A stretch of 64,000 nucleotides of DNA from Aliidiomarina celeris (GCF_003316875.1 NZ_QMIL01000002.1:372001-436000); one strand, 5' to 3'; shown: positions 9,117-18,370, counted from the stretch's first letter. Made by a program: numbers and translations. The notes: generated from the sequence alone by a model not told the origin.

Positions 9117-9144
9117 TAAAAAAGGGGCTGTTGTTAACAGCCCC
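9117..9144 (-). terminator. Rho-independent terminator of the lexA-sulA operon
   Basis: A nine-base-pair perfect stem (9124-9132 with 9136-9144, three-base loop) is followed on the minus strand by six T. It lies about 20 bases past the sulA stop and would end the lexA-sulA transcript. The rest of 8879-9123 is the leader of the oxidase operon. I see no convincing -10/-35 pair there. Confidence 0.85.
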
Positions 9145-9165
9145 AGGGGAAACCCTATTTTAGGG

Positions 9166-9594
9166 TTAGTGGAGAGGGGTATTTTGGGTGTTTACGGTAA
9201 ACAAAAAGTTGACACTTTTGCTGCTGCGCGCCGCAAGCTGCAAGCGTTTCTGGTCACGCTCGGAGCAGTTTGCCACCCATGCAATAACGATTTGGCTATT
9301 ATTTAAAAGTAGTGCTTGCTCGCATGCCCAAACTGCTGCGTCGGGAGAACTGGGCAAAATACAACGAATGCGCTCTTTTTGAATACCGGCAGCAAGTAAC
9401 TGCTGAACAAATACCGGCGAGGGTTTGCCAATAAGCGTTACCCATTGATTTTGCTGGTGGCGCATACTACTCAGGGTCGCCCATAATTGTTCAACTAACG
9501 GCTCACACTCTACTTGGCTAGCATTTTCTAGCTGGGCTTCATGGCCCCAAAGGCCGGGGTGTGCAATGCGCTTTCTAAGTGTAGAGTGGTTCAT
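9166..9594 (-). CDS. sulA: SulA-like SOS cell division inhibitor
   Basis: This protein of about 142 residues belongs to the SulA superfamily, whose E. coli member binds FtsZ and blocks division during DNA damage. The core pattern is present: [10 protein letters not shown], then [17 protein letters not shown], then [13 protein letters not shown] chose the ATG at 9594, which overlaps the lexA stop as ATGA and has GGAGG nine bases upstream. A TTG at 9603 is too close to that site. Co-transcription with lexA puts it under the two LexA boxes. Similarity to E. coli SulA is modest, so the activity is inferred. Confidence 0.8.
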   Translation of the reverse strand: MNHSTLRKRIAHPGLWGHEAQLENASQVECEPLVEQLWATLSSMRHQQNQWVTLIGKPSPVFVQQLLAAGIQKERIRCILPSSPDAAVWACEQALLLNNSQIVIAWVANCSERDQKRLQLAARSSKSVNFLFTVNTQNTPLH

Positions 9595-10214
9595 ACTTGC
9601 CAACCTCCATTGCGAATCACGCCGACCGCTAAACCTTCAATGCTGAGCGGTTGTTGCTCAAGGTCGACACGAATAATTGAGAATTCTTCGTTTTCCGGGT
9701 GGAGTAAAACAACTTTCCCTTTGCGTTCAAAACGCTTAACAGTCACTTCGTCGTCTACCCGCGCAACCACCACTTGCCCGTTTCGGGCTTCGTTGGTTTT
9801 ATGTACCGCAAGTAGATCGCCGTCCAGAATACCGATGTTTTTCATACTCATGCCGCTTACGCGAAGCAGAAAGTCTGCATTCGGGTGGAACATGGTGTCG
9901 TCGACTTTGTAATGCGCTTCTACATGCTCCTGCGCCAAAATGGGTTCACCTGCAGCAACCCGACCAATAAGCGGGAGACCGAGAAACTCTTCTGCAACGT
10001 CCGCTTGCACCAAGCGAATTCCGCGCGACGTACCGGGCATCATTTCGATAACACCCTTTTTGGCGAGCGCCTTTAAGTGTTCTTCTGCCGCATTTGGCGA
10101 GCGAAAACCGAGTTGCTGAGCAATTTCAGCACGAGTGGGCGGCATGCCAGTGGCGTCAATATGACTACGAATGAGTTCAAGAATTTCACTTTGTCGAGCG
10201 GTAAGCGGGCGCAT
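9591..10214 (-). CDS. lexA: LexA repressor
   Basis: This 207-residue SOS master repressor has an N-terminal winged helix (about 1-65) and a C-terminal S24 peptidase-like domain. The self-cleavage site is Ala88-Gly89 (RVAAGEP). The catalytic dyad is Ser123 (in GMSM) and Lys160 (in VTVKR), each offset by four from E. coli as expected for the slightly longer protein. RecA-stimulated autocleavage relieves repression of its own operon. Two LexA boxes lie just upstream, and sulA follows with a four-base overlap. Confidence 0.98.
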   Translation of the reverse strand: MRPLTARQSEILELIRSHIDATGMPPTRAEIAQQLGFRSPNAAEEHLKALAKKGVIEMMPGTSRGIRLVQADVAEEFLGLPLIGRVAAGEPILAQEHVEAHYKVDDTMFHPNADFLLRVSGMSMKNIGILDGDLLAVHKTNEARNGQVVVARVDDEVTVKRFERKGKVVLLHPENEEFSIIRVDLEQQPLSIEGLAVGVIRNGGWQV

Positions 10215-10237
10215 TATGGAGTTACCTCTGTCAGCAG

Positions 10238-10253
10238 CTGTTTATTCATACAG
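10238..10253. promoter_or_regulatory. LexA box 1 of the lexA-sulA operon
   Basis: A 16-base site with the form CTGT-N8-ACAG, an exact match to the gammaproteobacterial SOS box. It lies 24 bases upstream of the lexA ATG. Its left edge is 20 bases from that of the second box. Confidence 0.9.
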
Positions 10254-10257
10254 TATG

Positions 10258-10273
10258 CTGTCAGTATATACAG
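10258..10273. promoter_or_regulatory. LexA box 2 of the lexA-sulA operon
   Basis: A second perfect CTGT-N8-ACAG site with an AT-rich centre (CAGTATAT). It is about two helical turns from box 1. Tandem boxes at lexA are known from E. coli and give tight autorepression. Confidence 0.92.
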
Positions 10274-10408
10274 TATTTTTTGCTGTGCAAGGGTAAACTG
10301 TTAAAAAATGAGCAGGCAGCGACTGGCGGGGTGTTGGCGCTTTACAGAGTTTCAGTGGTATGATCGTACAGTTTTAAACAGCCATGTTAGGTAAGGCTTG
10401 GAGCTCCC

Positions 10409-12889
10409 ATGAATCATACGTCGCGTTTCTATTATCTTTTACGCTGGCCTGTTCGGCTACTCACGCGGTTTCGTGCTATTGCGGATGAGCATGAGGCGGA
10501 GCCGTCGCAGGCAGATCATATCGTGTACGTTATGCGCGGTCCTTCAGCGGCTGATCTTGTGGTAGCGCGCAATGCATTATGTGGGCTTGGATTGCCGGAC
10601 CCAACGGAGCCCTTGGTTATCAACGGGCAAAGTTATCCGCGGGTGGTGTATGTAGAAGACACCCGCAAACGGCTTGGGTATCCGCCATTAAGTGGGTTTT
10701 CGGAGTTACTCGATTTGCACGAGAAGAACCCCAACATTAACGTGCTCATGCATCCGGTGGGCCTATTTTGGGGGCGTGAGCCAGGTAAAAATAGGCGCGA
10801 CGGTAAAACCATGGTGGCCGATATCGAAATACCGGGTAAATGGAAGAAGTTTCTTTTAGTTTTGTTTTCTGGCCGTAATGTTTTGGTGCGTATTTCACAG
10901 CCTGTGAGTTTGCGTACGATGGCCGACTCGCAGCGTAAAGATCAAGATTTAGCGCATAAACTCACACGCGTTGCGCGAACCCATTTCGCGCGGCTAAGGC
11001 ATGCAGTAGCGGGGCCTAAACTGACGGGTAGAGAAGAAATTATTGCTGAGTTATTGCGGTTGCCGGCATTAAGAAAAGCGATTCGAGAAGAGGCCAAGAG
11101 TAAACGTATTAGTGAAGCAAAAGCCGAGGCTGCCGCACGCGGCTATTTACGTGAAATAGCCGCGGATTATCGCGAAGGTTTGGTTCGTTTTGGTGACCAC
11201 TTTTTCAGTTGGCTGTGGACAAAAATTTATCGCGGCATTTCGGTTCGCAACGGCGAAATGGTGCGTAAGCTAGCCCAAGACGGTCACGAGATTGTTTATG
11301 TGCCATGCCACCGTAGCCACATGGATTATTTGCTGCTGAGCTACATTATTTATCAAGAAGGCTTGGTGCCTCCCCACATAGCGGCGGGTGTGAACCTTAA
11401 TTTTTTCCCGCTGGGGCCAGTTTTTAGGCGTGGTGGCGCATTTTTTATTCGCCGTAGTTTCCGCGGTAATAAGCTCTACTCAACGGTTTTCAGAGAATAT
11501 TTAGGCCGGCTGTTCCAAAAAGGCTACGCCATTGAGTATTTCATGGAGGGGGGACGCAGCAGAACCGGTCGTTTACTGCCGCCGAAAACCGGCATGTTAG
11601 CCATGACCTTGCAGGGACAGTTGCGCGGCATTAACCGCCCCATAAGTCTCGTGCCTGTGTACGTAGGTTACGAGCACGTAATGGAAGTAAGCACTTACCA
11701 CAATGAGCTGCAGGGAAAGAACAAAGAGAAAGAGTCGGTTTTTCAAGTCTTTGGCATTTTGCGTAAGCTACGAAACTTCGGCACAGGCTTTGTAACCTTT
11801 GGTAAGCCAGTGCGTTTGTCTGATTATCTCGACAGCACCGCTCCCGATTGGCGGGACTCGGTAACAACAGGCACAGAAGAGCCGGCAAAACCCCGTTGGT
11901 TAACCCCGGCTGTGAATCAACTTGCAGAAATTTTAATGCGCCGCGTAAATGACGGAGCAGCCATTAATGCAATGAACTTAACGGCGCTCTGCTTGCTCAG
12001 CGCCGAGCGTGAAACTCTGACTAAACAGGAACTAGTAGCGCAAGTGGGTGCTTACACGCGATTACAGAAAGCTGTGCCTTATAGCGATTGGGTTCATGGG
12101 CCAGATACTGAGTTTGATGCGGAGGAATACTGGCAGCATGCAACAAGCATGAACAAGTTTAAAGTACATGAAGACGAGGCGGGCATAGTGGTGAGCTTAG
12201 AGCACTCGCAAGCCTTGAGTATGACTTATTACCGCAACAACATTTTGCATCTGTATATTGTACCTGCATTGGTGGCCCGTTTTGCTCGTGGCCACAAAAC
12301 CTTTACCGTTGCGTCGGCGGTGGCCTTTGTAGAAAAACTCTATCCGATTCTACAAGCAGAGCTATTTCTAAGCCACAACGAGAACGACATACCACCCTAT
12401 GTTGGGTCTATTTGCGAAGAGTTTTTGGCCTTGGGCTGGCTCCAGCAAGCGGACGAACAATTGACATTGCCGGAGCGCGACACTGAAGCTTATGTGCAGC
12501 TTGTATTGCTGGCAAATGCTGCCGGTGAAACGCTCGCTCGCTATGGAATTGTGCTGGAACTATTGCAACGCTCAACCTCGCTTTCCCGCTCCGATTTAGA
12601 GCGCTTTAGTGAACTTGTGGCTATTCGTTTGGGCGCGCGGCATGGCATTGACGCGCCCGAGTTCTACGACAAAAAGGTATTTAGCACCCTAGTGGGAGTG
12701 CTTAAGCAGGAGCGCTATATTGTAGTTGCTAACGACGGCAGTTATATATCCGACGCGCGTACCGAAGCACTCAGCGAAGAGGTCGACTTTTTACTCGGCA
12801 GTGCTATTCAGCTTACCATTCGCGACTCGATAAAGATTCTGTTACAGGAGCAGCAACGGCCAGCTGCCGTTGCGGATAACGACGCGTAA
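10409..12889 (+). CDS. plsB: Glycerol-3-phosphate 1-O-acyltransferase
   Basis: This 826-residue inner-membrane enzyme makes 1-acyl-glycerol-3-phosphate from acyl-ACP or acyl-CoA, the first step of phospholipid synthesis. Acyltransferase block I (HRSHMD) is at 301-306, block II (GAFFIRRSF) follows, and block III (FMEGGRSRTG) lies near residue 378. Length is normal for PlsB. GGAG precedes the ATG by about six bases. It diverges from lexA across 194 bases, an arrangement close to the E. coli plsB/lexA locus, and converges on ubiA. Confidence 0.97.
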   Translation: MNHTSRFYYLLRWPVRLLTRFRAIADEHEAEPSQADHIVYVMRGPSAADLVVARNALCGLGLPDPTEPLVINGQSYPRVVYVEDTRKRLGYPPLSGFSELLDLHEKNPNINVLMHPVGLFWGREPGKNRRDGKTMVADIEIPGKWKKFLLVLFSGRNVLVRISQPVSLRTMADSQRKDQDLAHKLTRVARTHFARLRHAVAGPKLTGREEIIAELLRLPALRKAIREEAKSKRISEAKAEAAARGYLREIAADYREGLVRFGDHFFSWLWTKIYRGISVRNGEMVRKLAQDGHEIVYVPCHRSHMDYLLLSYIIYQEGLVPPHIAAGVNLNFFPLGPVFRRGGAFFIRRSFRGNKLYSTVFREYLGRLFQKGYAIEYFMEGGRSRTGRLLPPKTGMLAMTLQGQLRGINRPISLVPVYVGYEHVMEVSTYHNELQGKNKEKESVFQVFGILRKLRNFGTGFVTFGKPVRLSDYLDSTAPDWRDSVTTGTEEPAKPRWLTPAVNQLAEILMRRVNDGAAINAMNLTALCLLSAERETLTKQELVAQVGAYTRLQKAVPYSDWVHGPDTEFDAEEYWQHATSMNKFKVHEDEAGIVVSLEHSQALSMTYYRNNILHLYIVPALVARFARGHKTFTVASAVAFVEKLYPILQAELFLSHNENDIPPYVGSICEEFLALGWLQQADEQLTLPERDTEAYVQLVLLANAAGETLARYGIVLELLQRSTSLSRSDLERFSELVAIRLGARHGIDAPEFYDKKVFSTLVGVLKQERYIVVANDGSYISDARTEALSEEVDFLLGSAIQLTIRDSIKILLQEQQRPAAVADNDA

Positions 12890-12900
12890 GCGGTGTTTGC

Positions 12901-13776
12901 TTACACCGAAACGCCGAACGGTAGCGGTAACCAGTAATGCAGGGCAAGACCAAGAGCAAACAGCATGCCGGCGTAATGATTTTGCCGAAAGGCAAGAAAA
13001 CAGGCGTCGGCGTCTCGGTTGCGAATCAGCACAAGCTGCCACAAAAACAAAACTGCCATAGCTGCAAGGCCTAGCCAGTAGAAAGGCGTTGCGTTAATAA
13101 TGGCACCCACCCAAGCAAGTAGCGCTAGGGTTATAAGCTGTAGGCCCGCAATAAAGGCAACGTCCCATTTGCCGGTTATTACCGCCGTTGATTTCACCCC
13201 TGCAAGTAAATCGTCGGTTCTGTCTACCATGGCATATTCAGTGTCATAGGCCACGGTCCACGTTAAATTCGCTGCAAACAAGATCCATGCAATAAGTGGA
13301 ATAGAATTGGTTGCTGCGGCAAAAGCCATGGGAATAGCCATGCTAAAGGCAGCGCCAAGAATAAACTGCGGACCATGTGTAATGCGCTTCATAAAGGGGT
13401 AAATAATAGCGAGCGCTGCAGCCACAAACGACAGCACCATTGTCAATTTATTAAGCGTTAACACCAGTAAAAACGCGAGCGAAATGAGTACAACAAAAAG
13501 CACAAGTGCTTCGGTGGAGGTTACTTTTTTTGCCGCTAATGGGCGGTCTTTTGTGCGCGCTATTTTGCCGTCTATGTTGCGGTCGGCGAAGTCATTGATC
13601 ACACAGCCTGCGGAACGCATAAGAAACACGCCAACAGCAAAAATAACCACAAGCCGAACCGACGGATCACCATGGGCGGCAATCAATAGTGCCCAAAAGG
13701 TTGGCCACGCCAATAGCCAAGTGCCGATTGGTTTATCAACTCGCATCAGCGCGCGATAAGCGTCTAAACGGTTCAT
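12901..13776 (-). CDS. ubiA: 4-hydroxybenzoate octaprenyltransferase
   Basis: This 291-residue membrane prenyltransferase attaches the polyprenyl tail to 4-hydroxybenzoate in ubiquinone synthesis. The two acidic motifs are visible: CVINDFADRNIDGK near residue 70 and YDTEYAMVDRTDD near residue 190. I chose the ATG at 13776 (MNRLDAYRALMRVDKPIG) because GAGGA lies just upstream and the N-terminus matches the family. The frame stays open for 42 more codons upstream. It follows ubiC, whose product is its substrate, 38 bases downstream. Confidence 0.97.
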   Translation of the reverse strand: MNRLDAYRALMRVDKPIGTWLLAWPTFWALLIAAHGDPSVRLVVIFAVGVFLMRSAGCVINDFADRNIDGKIARTKDRPLAAKKVTSTEALVLFVVLISLAFLLVLTLNKLTMVLSFVAAALAIIYPFMKRITHGPQFILGAAFSMAIPMAFAAATNSIPLIAWILFAANLTWTVAYDTEYAMVDRTDDLLAGVKSTAVITGKWDVAFIAGLQLITLALLAWVGAIINATPFYWLGLAAMAVLFLWQLVLIRNRDADACFLAFRQNHYAGMLFALGLALHYWLPLPFGVSV

Positions 13777-13814
13777 TGTTGTTCCTCTTTTTTGCGATAG
13801 GTCAGGCAGCTGCT

Positions 13815-14420
13815 TTAAGCATAGCAAGGCGCAGCAGAAAGGAATACTTCCGCTACTAAAATGGGGCCGTCGGGTAATTCGAAGCGACGGCGACGGCCCC
13901 ACAGTGAAGGCTGCTCTGTCAGCTGAGCTTCGACTGCGTTGAGTTGATTATCGAGCGCTTTAATTGCAGTATCGGGTTTGAATTCAGACACTTGGATGGG
14001 TCCCAACCGAATATCGGTGTGAGCGAAAAGCTGTTCGCCAAGTGGGTTTGAACCGAGTGCCATAAGGTTTTGATAGTGCGCGCTTAATGAGCTTAGCGGT
14101 AATACAGAGCGGGCGTACACCATAGGTACTCGGCCAGACAACAGTAGCACTTCGCGCACAAGTGTCGACTGACCCTGTGTTAGGTTAAGGAAGGTTGCTT
14201 CTTCCTTGCCGCAGGGCTCCGTTGCTTGGTGTAGAACACAAACTTGGAATTTTGTGCATGCTGCTTTCAGCTTGGCCGTTAATGAGCCTTCGTCGCGTAA
14301 CCAAGAGCTCAGCAGAGGCTCGTTTTTTGGCGCTTCAGTGCACCAATGCGCCGACTGCTCAAGTGCATTATGGCGGCCAAGAAATGGCGCAAGGTTGGGG
14401 GCAGAAAAGCTGTTCGTCAT
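13815..14420 (-). CDS. ubiC: Chorismate pyruvate-lyase
   Basis: This 201-residue soluble UbiC-family protein turns chorismate into 4-hydroxybenzoate and pyruvate. Family features are the central TQGQSTLVREVLLLSGRVPMVYARSVLP block, the LGSNPLGEQLF segment and the terminal ELPDGPILVAEVFLSAAPCY. These include the Arg and the C-terminal Glu that line the active site. It is the first gene of ubiCA, so the enzyme and the next one in the pathway are made together. The N-terminus (about 50 residues) is more divergent. Confidence 0.93.
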   Translation of the reverse strand: MTNSFSAPNLAPFLGRHNALEQSAHWCTEAPKNEPLLSSWLRDEGSLTAKLKAACTKFQVCVLHQATEPCGKEEATFLNLTQGQSTLVREVLLLSGRVPMVYARSVLPLSSLSAHYQNLMALGSNPLGEQLFAHTDIRLGPIQVSEFKPDTAIKALDNQLNAVEAQLTEQPSLWGRRRRFELPDGPILVAEVFLSAAPCYA

Positions 14421-14440
14421 ATTCTACGCTATTCATGTGT

Positions 14441-14469
14441 ATAATAGAGGCTGTTGATAACGCTGGTAA
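14441..14469 (-). promoter_or_regulatory. Possible sigma70 promoter for ubiCA
   Basis: On the minus strand TTACCA (14464-14469) and TATTAT (14441-14446) are separated by exactly 17 bases. This would start transcription near 14434, leaving a leader of about 14 bases before ubiC. A plus-strand TATAAT overlaps at 14440-14445 and might serve the divergent FliL-like gene, but it lacks a good -35. Confidence 0.35.
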
Positions 14470-14574
14470 GCATTATGGCAAGCCATAAAAGCGGCGCTAA
14501 GCATAACATCTACTTTAGTCGCTGTCTGTGCTGCCGATACAAAGCCACAACCTAATGTGCTGCTAAGGAACCGT

Positions 14575-14970
14575 ATGAAGTTTAAAATTGCGTTGTTATT
14601 GCTATTAAGCAGCCTATTGTGCTCACCCGAGGTGACCGCCCAAAGCCGCGCTTATTTTGGTTTTGAGCCCGACATTACCACCAACTACATACGCGACGCC
14701 AGTGAACGTAGGCTTGGGTATATTCGGGTGTCGATTGATCTTATGGTGCCGAGCACGGAAGATCTAAGAACCATTGAATACCATGCGCCATTACTGCGAG
14801 ATGCATTTATTCGTATTTTAAGCACGGAGTCGGAGGGGCGTATTCGCTCTTTGACCGGGCGGGAAGAGATACGCCAAGCCTGTTTGGAAACCGCGAAAGA
14901 ACTTATTTTGCGCGAGACAGGGCAAGATTTGGTGCTTGATTTATTATTCACCAAGTATGTGTATCAGTAA
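14575..14970 (+). CDS. Solitary FliL-like protein, exported
   Basis: This 131-residue protein has a signal sequence (about 1-23, ending near TAQS) and a domain like the periplasmic part of FliL. Its pattern is GYIRVSIDLMVPSTEDLRTIEYHAPLLRDAFIRIL, then a helix ending LILRETGQDLVLDLLFTKYVYQ. FliL associates with the flagellar stator at the motor. This copy stands alone beside ubiC with no flagellar genes nearby. It has a cleavable-looking signal rather than the usual anchor. I chose the ATG at 14575, which has AAGGA just upstream; a GTG 18 bases earlier is less likely. Confidence 0.8.
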   Translation: MKFKIALLLLLSSLLCSPEVTAQSRAYFGFEPDITTNYIRDASERRLGYIRVSIDLMVPSTEDLRTIEYHAPLLRDAFIRILSTESEGRIRSLTGREEIRQACLETAKELILRETGQDLVLDLLFTKYVYQ

Positions 14971-14978
14971 TTAGCACG

Positions 14979-15782
14979 TTATTTTCGTAAGCCAAAGCGA
15001 ACGAATGCGCCGGCGACAATGCCACTGAGCAGGCCGACAAAATGGGCTTCGTTCGCCATGTCCACCCAAAGCACCTCAGTGTAGCCAAGCACTAACCAGC
15101 CAATCATAAACACCAAGAGCGCAGGGGGTAGATAAAGCGGACCGCCGCGCTTTGCGCTCATGATCATAGCGAATCCAAATAACCCGTAAACCACGCCCGA
15201 GAGGCCGCCGAAGAGCGGACCGGAAACAAGGTACTGGGCGAGATTTGAGGCGATTGCAGTGAACAGAAAAAGGGCAATAAGAACGCCTCGGCCGAGAAAT
15301 AATTCCACCCGCCCAGCCAAATACCACCACCAAAACAAATTGAAAATAAGGTGCGTGGCAGAAAAGTGCAAAAATGCGGGAGATACCAGCCGCCAAGGCT
15401 CGGCGGCATTTAGCGACGGCATTGACGGATGGGCGATGATCATAGCGCTCAACGCGTGTTGCGGATCAAGCAGTTGCCAGAGCGCTGTCGCTAATACGGC
15501 GAGCGTAACCAGAAAGGTAAAAATGCCAGCCTGTTTCGCTAAACTCCGCCAAAGCGGCGCCCATACGGCTTGGCTTTGAGGTTGAACCGCTGCGAACGCT
15601 TGTGGATTTTCTTCGTAGGCAGCCAACAGGGCTTTCGCGTGCGCTTCGAATGCCGGTTGGATCAGCCACAAATGAAAGCGCCCCTGCTCTTCAGTAACCG
15701 AAACAGGAACGCCAGCGTTGCGTAATACCTCGTAAAGCGGTTGTATGTGTTCAGCCGAGTTACGGGTAACAAGCTTCTTCAC
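14979..15782 (-). CDS. glpG: Rhomboid intramembrane serine protease GlpG
   Basis: This 267-residue rhomboid protease cleaves transmembrane substrates in the inner membrane. The catalytic dyad is Ser195 in GLSG and His247 in NEAHFVG. The oxyanion-side His144 and Asn148 are also present, all offset by about six from E. coli GlpG. A cytoplasmic domain (1-70) precedes six membrane helices. I chose the GTG at 15782, whose first base overlaps the last base of the glpE stop (TAGTG). A TTG at 15821 is an alternative. Confidence 0.93.
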   Translation of the reverse strand: MKKLVTRNSAEHIQPLYEVLRNAGVPVSVTEEQGRFHLWLIQPAFEAHAKALLAAYEENPQAFAAVQPQSQAVWAPLWRSLAKQAGIFTFLVTLAVLATALWQLLDPQHALSAMIIAHPSMPSLNAAEPWRLVSPAFLHFSATHLIFNLFWWWYLAGRVELFLGRGVLIALFLFTAIASNLAQYLVSGPLFGGLSGVVYGLFGFAMIMSAKRGGPLYLPPALLVFMIGWLVLGYTEVLWVDMANEAHFVGLLSGIVAGAFVRFGLRK

Positions 15783-16108
15783 TAGCTGCGCTCGAGTTCC
15801 GTAGGGTATTGCGAAGCCCAAGCGGTCATGCCGCCGTCGAGGCTATACACCTGCTCAAACCCTTGTGTACACAAATATTGTGCCGCGCTTTGGCTGCTCG
15901 CACCGTGGTAGCAAGCAACCAGAATAACGCTTTGCTGCTTATCCTGTTGGCCTACGAATGCCGCTGCATTGTCGTTATTCAGGTTGAATGCGCCTTTAAT
16001 ATGGCCCATGGCAAAGGAGCGAGCGTCGCGAATGTCGGCAACCACGAGCTCGCCATTTTGTAAGCGAGCATGAGCCTGTTCAATGCTTATATGTTGAAAT
16101 TGCGTCAT
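15782..16108 (-). CDS. glpE: Thiosulfate sulfurtransferase GlpE (single-domain rhodanese)
   Basis: This 108-residue rhodanese has catalytic Cys66 in the six-residue loop CYHGAS, which accepts the sulfane sulfur from thiosulfate. The DIRDARSFAMGHIKGA block is the usual rhodanese entry motif. It starts one base after the tdh stop codon and is translationally linked to glpG. In E. coli glpE and glpG pair with glpR. Here they are joined to the threonine degradation genes and glpR is missing. Confidence 0.95.
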   Translation of the reverse strand: MTQFQHISIEQAHARLQNGELVVADIRDARSFAMGHIKGAFNLNNDNAAAFVGQQDKQQSVILVACYHGASSQSAAQYLCTQGFEQVYSLDGGMTAWASQYPTELERS

Positions 16109-16109
16109 A

Positions 16110-17138
16110 TTAAGCGTTCCAGTCGAGAATAACCTTGCCAGACTGCCCAGAAATCATAGTTTGAAAGCCTGCTTCAAACTGATCAACAGGGAAGTGATGA
16201 GTAATCATTGGGCTTAAATCTAATCCGCTTTGAATGAGAGCCGCCATTTTATACCAAGTTTCGAACATTTCACGGCCATAGATACCTTTAATAACCAAGC
16301 CTTTGAAAATAACCTGATTCCAGTCGATTGCCATGTCTTCTGGGGGAATACCTAGCATGGCAATTTTGCCGCCGTGGTTCATGGTATTGAGCATTTGGCT
16401 AAACGCAGCGGGAACACCCGACATTTCAAGGCCAACGTCGAACCCTTCTTTCATACCCAGTTCACGCATAACAGTTTCAAGATCAGTTTTGCTAGTATTC
16501 ACTGCGCGGGTTGCACCCATTTTGGTGGCAAGTTCAAGGCGGTAATCGTTAATGTCGGTAATCACCACATGGCGAGCTCCCGAATGGCGGGCAACGGCCG
16601 CGGCCATAATACCAATTGGGCCGGCGCCGGTAATGAGTACATCTTCGCCAACGAGATCGAAACTTAAAGCAGTGTGTACCGCGTTACCGAAGGGATCAAA
16701 AATTGACGCTAAATCGTCGGTAACTTCGTCCGGCAACTTAAATGCATTATCGGCTGGAATAACAAGGTACTCGGCAAAAGCTCCTGGCCGATTGACACCA
16801 ACGCCCACAGTGTTGCGACAGAGGTGACGGCGACCCGCACGACAGTTACGGCAATGGCCGCAGGTAATGTGGCCTTCGCCACTCACGCGATCGCCTACCG
16901 CAAAACCGCGCACGCCGTCGCCCATGGCTTCAACAACGCCAACATACTCATGGCCTACCGTCATACCTACAGGAATCGTTTTTTGTGACCACTCGTCCCA
17001 TTTATAGATGTGCACGTCGGTGCCGCAAATCGCGGTTTTACGAATTTTAATGAGTAGATCGTTATACCCGTAGTCTGGTTTTTCGGCTTCTGTCATCCAC
17101 AAACCAGGTTCAGCTTTTAATTTCGCGAGCACTTTCAT
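16110..17138 (-). CDS. tdh: L-threonine 3-dehydrogenase
   Basis: This 342-residue NAD+-dependent, zinc-containing medium-chain dehydrogenase turns L-threonine into 2-amino-3-ketobutyrate. The catalytic zinc ligands are Cys38 and His63/Glu64. The structural zinc site is Cys93, Cys96, Cys99 and Cys107. The Rossmann motif [10 protein letters not shown] is near residue 170. It follows kbl by 41 bases, so the unstable ketobutyrate is passed to Kbl, which yields glycine and acetyl-CoA. Confidence 0.98.
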   Translation of the reverse strand: MKVLAKLKAEPGLWMTEAEKPDYGYNDLLIKIRKTAICGTDVHIYKWDEWSQKTIPVGMTVGHEYVGVVEAMGDGVRGFAVGDRVSGEGHITCGHCRNCRAGRRHLCRNTVGVGVNRPGAFAEYLVIPADNAFKLPDEVTDDLASIFDPFGNAVHTALSFDLVGEDVLITGAGPIGIMAAAVARHSGARHVVITDINDYRLELATKMGATRAVNTSKTDLETVMRELGMKEGFDVGLEMSGVPAAFSQMLNTMNHGGKIAMLGIPPEDMAIDWNQVIFKGLVIKGIYGREMFETWYKMAALIQSGLDLSPMITHHFPVDQFEAGFQTMISGQSGKVILDWNA

Positions 17139-17179
17139 TACACGACCTCGTATTCAAAATGTGAATTCAATAAACAGAC

Positions 17180-18370
17180 TTAAATGATTTCCAGTTCACG
17201 GCCCACGCGAATAAACGCATCAATAGTCCGGTCGAGCTGCTCACGTGTGTGTGCCGCCGACATTTGGGTACGAATACGCGCTTGCCCCTTGGGTACGACA
17301 GGGAATGAGAAACCGACCACATAAATACCTTCTTCCAGCATGCGCTCTGACATTTTAGCCGCCAGTTTCGCGTCGCCAAGCATTACCGGAATAATAGCGT
17401 GGTCGGCGCCGGCTAGGGTAAAGCCTGCGGCGGTCATACGCTCACGGAAATAACGGCTATTGCTTTTCAGTGTTTCGCGCAAGTCATTGCCTTGCTCGAG
17501 CATTTCTAATACGCGAATACTGGCAGTTACGATACTCGGTGCTAAGGAATTAGAGAATAGATAAGGGCGCGAACGTTGGCGCAGCCATTCAACCACTTCT
17601 TTTTTTGCCGCAGTAAAGCCACCCGACGCGCCACCCAGCGCTTTGCCTAAGGTACCGGTAATAATATCAACGCGGTCCATTACGTTGTGGTACTCGTGAG
17701 TGCCTCGCCCTTGATCGCCAACAAAGCCTACAGCGTGCGAGTCGTCAACCATAACCAGTGCGTTGTACTTATCGGCAAGGTCACAAATAGCGGGTAAGTT
17801 GGCAATAATGCCGTCCATAGAAAACACACCGTCGGTGGCAATCAGCTTGTGCCGCGCTCCGTCTGCATCGGCCTGCTTGAGCTGTGCTTCTAACTCCGCC
17901 ATGTCATTGTTTGCGTAACGATAACGCTTGGCTTTACAGAGGCGAACGCCGTCAATAATACTGGCGTGGTTCAGCGCGTCACTAATAATGGCATCTTCTG
18001 GGCCCAAAAGGGTTTCGAACAAGCCGGCGTTGGCGTCGAAACATGAGGAATAGAGAATAGTATCTTCGGTACCCAAAAACTCGCTGAGTTTCGCTTCAAG
18101 CTGCTTGTGAATATTTTGTGTGCCGCAAATAAATCGTACCGAAGCCACACCGAAACCATGGGTTTCAAGGCCTTGCTGAGCGGCTTTAATAAGGTCAGGA
18201 TGATTCGCTAAACCCAAATAGTTGTTCGCGCAAAAGTTGAGTACCCGCTTTCCGTTCACTTCAATTTCAGAATATTGTGAAGACGTAATTGCGCGCTCAC
18301 TTTTGTAGAGGCCTTCCGACCTCACATCTTCAATTTGTTCACGTAATTGTTGGTAAAAGGCGTTACTCAT
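17180..18370 (-). CDS. kbl: 2-amino-3-ketobutyrate coenzyme A ligase
   Basis: This 396-residue alpha-oxoamine synthase (fold-type I PLP enzyme) cleaves 2-amino-3-ketobutyrate with CoA to glycine and acetyl-CoA. The PLP lysine is Lys243 in [10 protein letters not shown], and the cofactor aspartate lies in [10 protein letters not shown] chose the ATG at 18370, which has AAGGAG eight bases upstream; the frame is open 15 codons further. It is the first gene of kbl-tdh-glpE-glpG and diverges from coaD. Confidence 0.98.
   Translation of the reverse strand: MSNAFYQQLREQIEDVRSEGLYKSERAITSSQYSEIEVNGKRVLNFCANNYLGLANHPDLIKAAQQGLETHGFGVASVRFICGTQNIHKQLEAKLSEFLGTEDTILYSSCFDANAGLFETLLGPEDAIISDALNHASIIDGVRLCKAKRYRYANNDMAELEAQLKQADADGARHKLIATDGVFSMDGIIANLPAICDLADKYNALVMVDDSHAVGFVGDQGRGTHEYHNVMDRVDIITGTLGKALGGASGGFTAAKKEVVEWLRQRSRPYLFSNSLAPSIVTASIRVLEMLEQGNDLRETLKSNSRYFRERMTAAGFTLAGADHAIIPVMLGDAKLAAKMSERMLEEGIYVVGFSFPVVPKGQARIRTQMSAAHTREQLDRTIDAFIRVGRELEII

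Noticed and set aside
13777-13902. A longer ubiA with 42 extra codons
   Set aside because: The extension is unlike UbiA, overlaps the end of ubiC, and lacks a ribosome site, while GAGGA precedes the ATG at 13776.
15783-15821. A TTG start that would lengthen GlpG by 13 residues
   Set aside because: It lies inside glpE and lacks a good ribosome site. The GTG at 15782 overlaps the glpE stop and fits the usual N-terminus. It remains possible.
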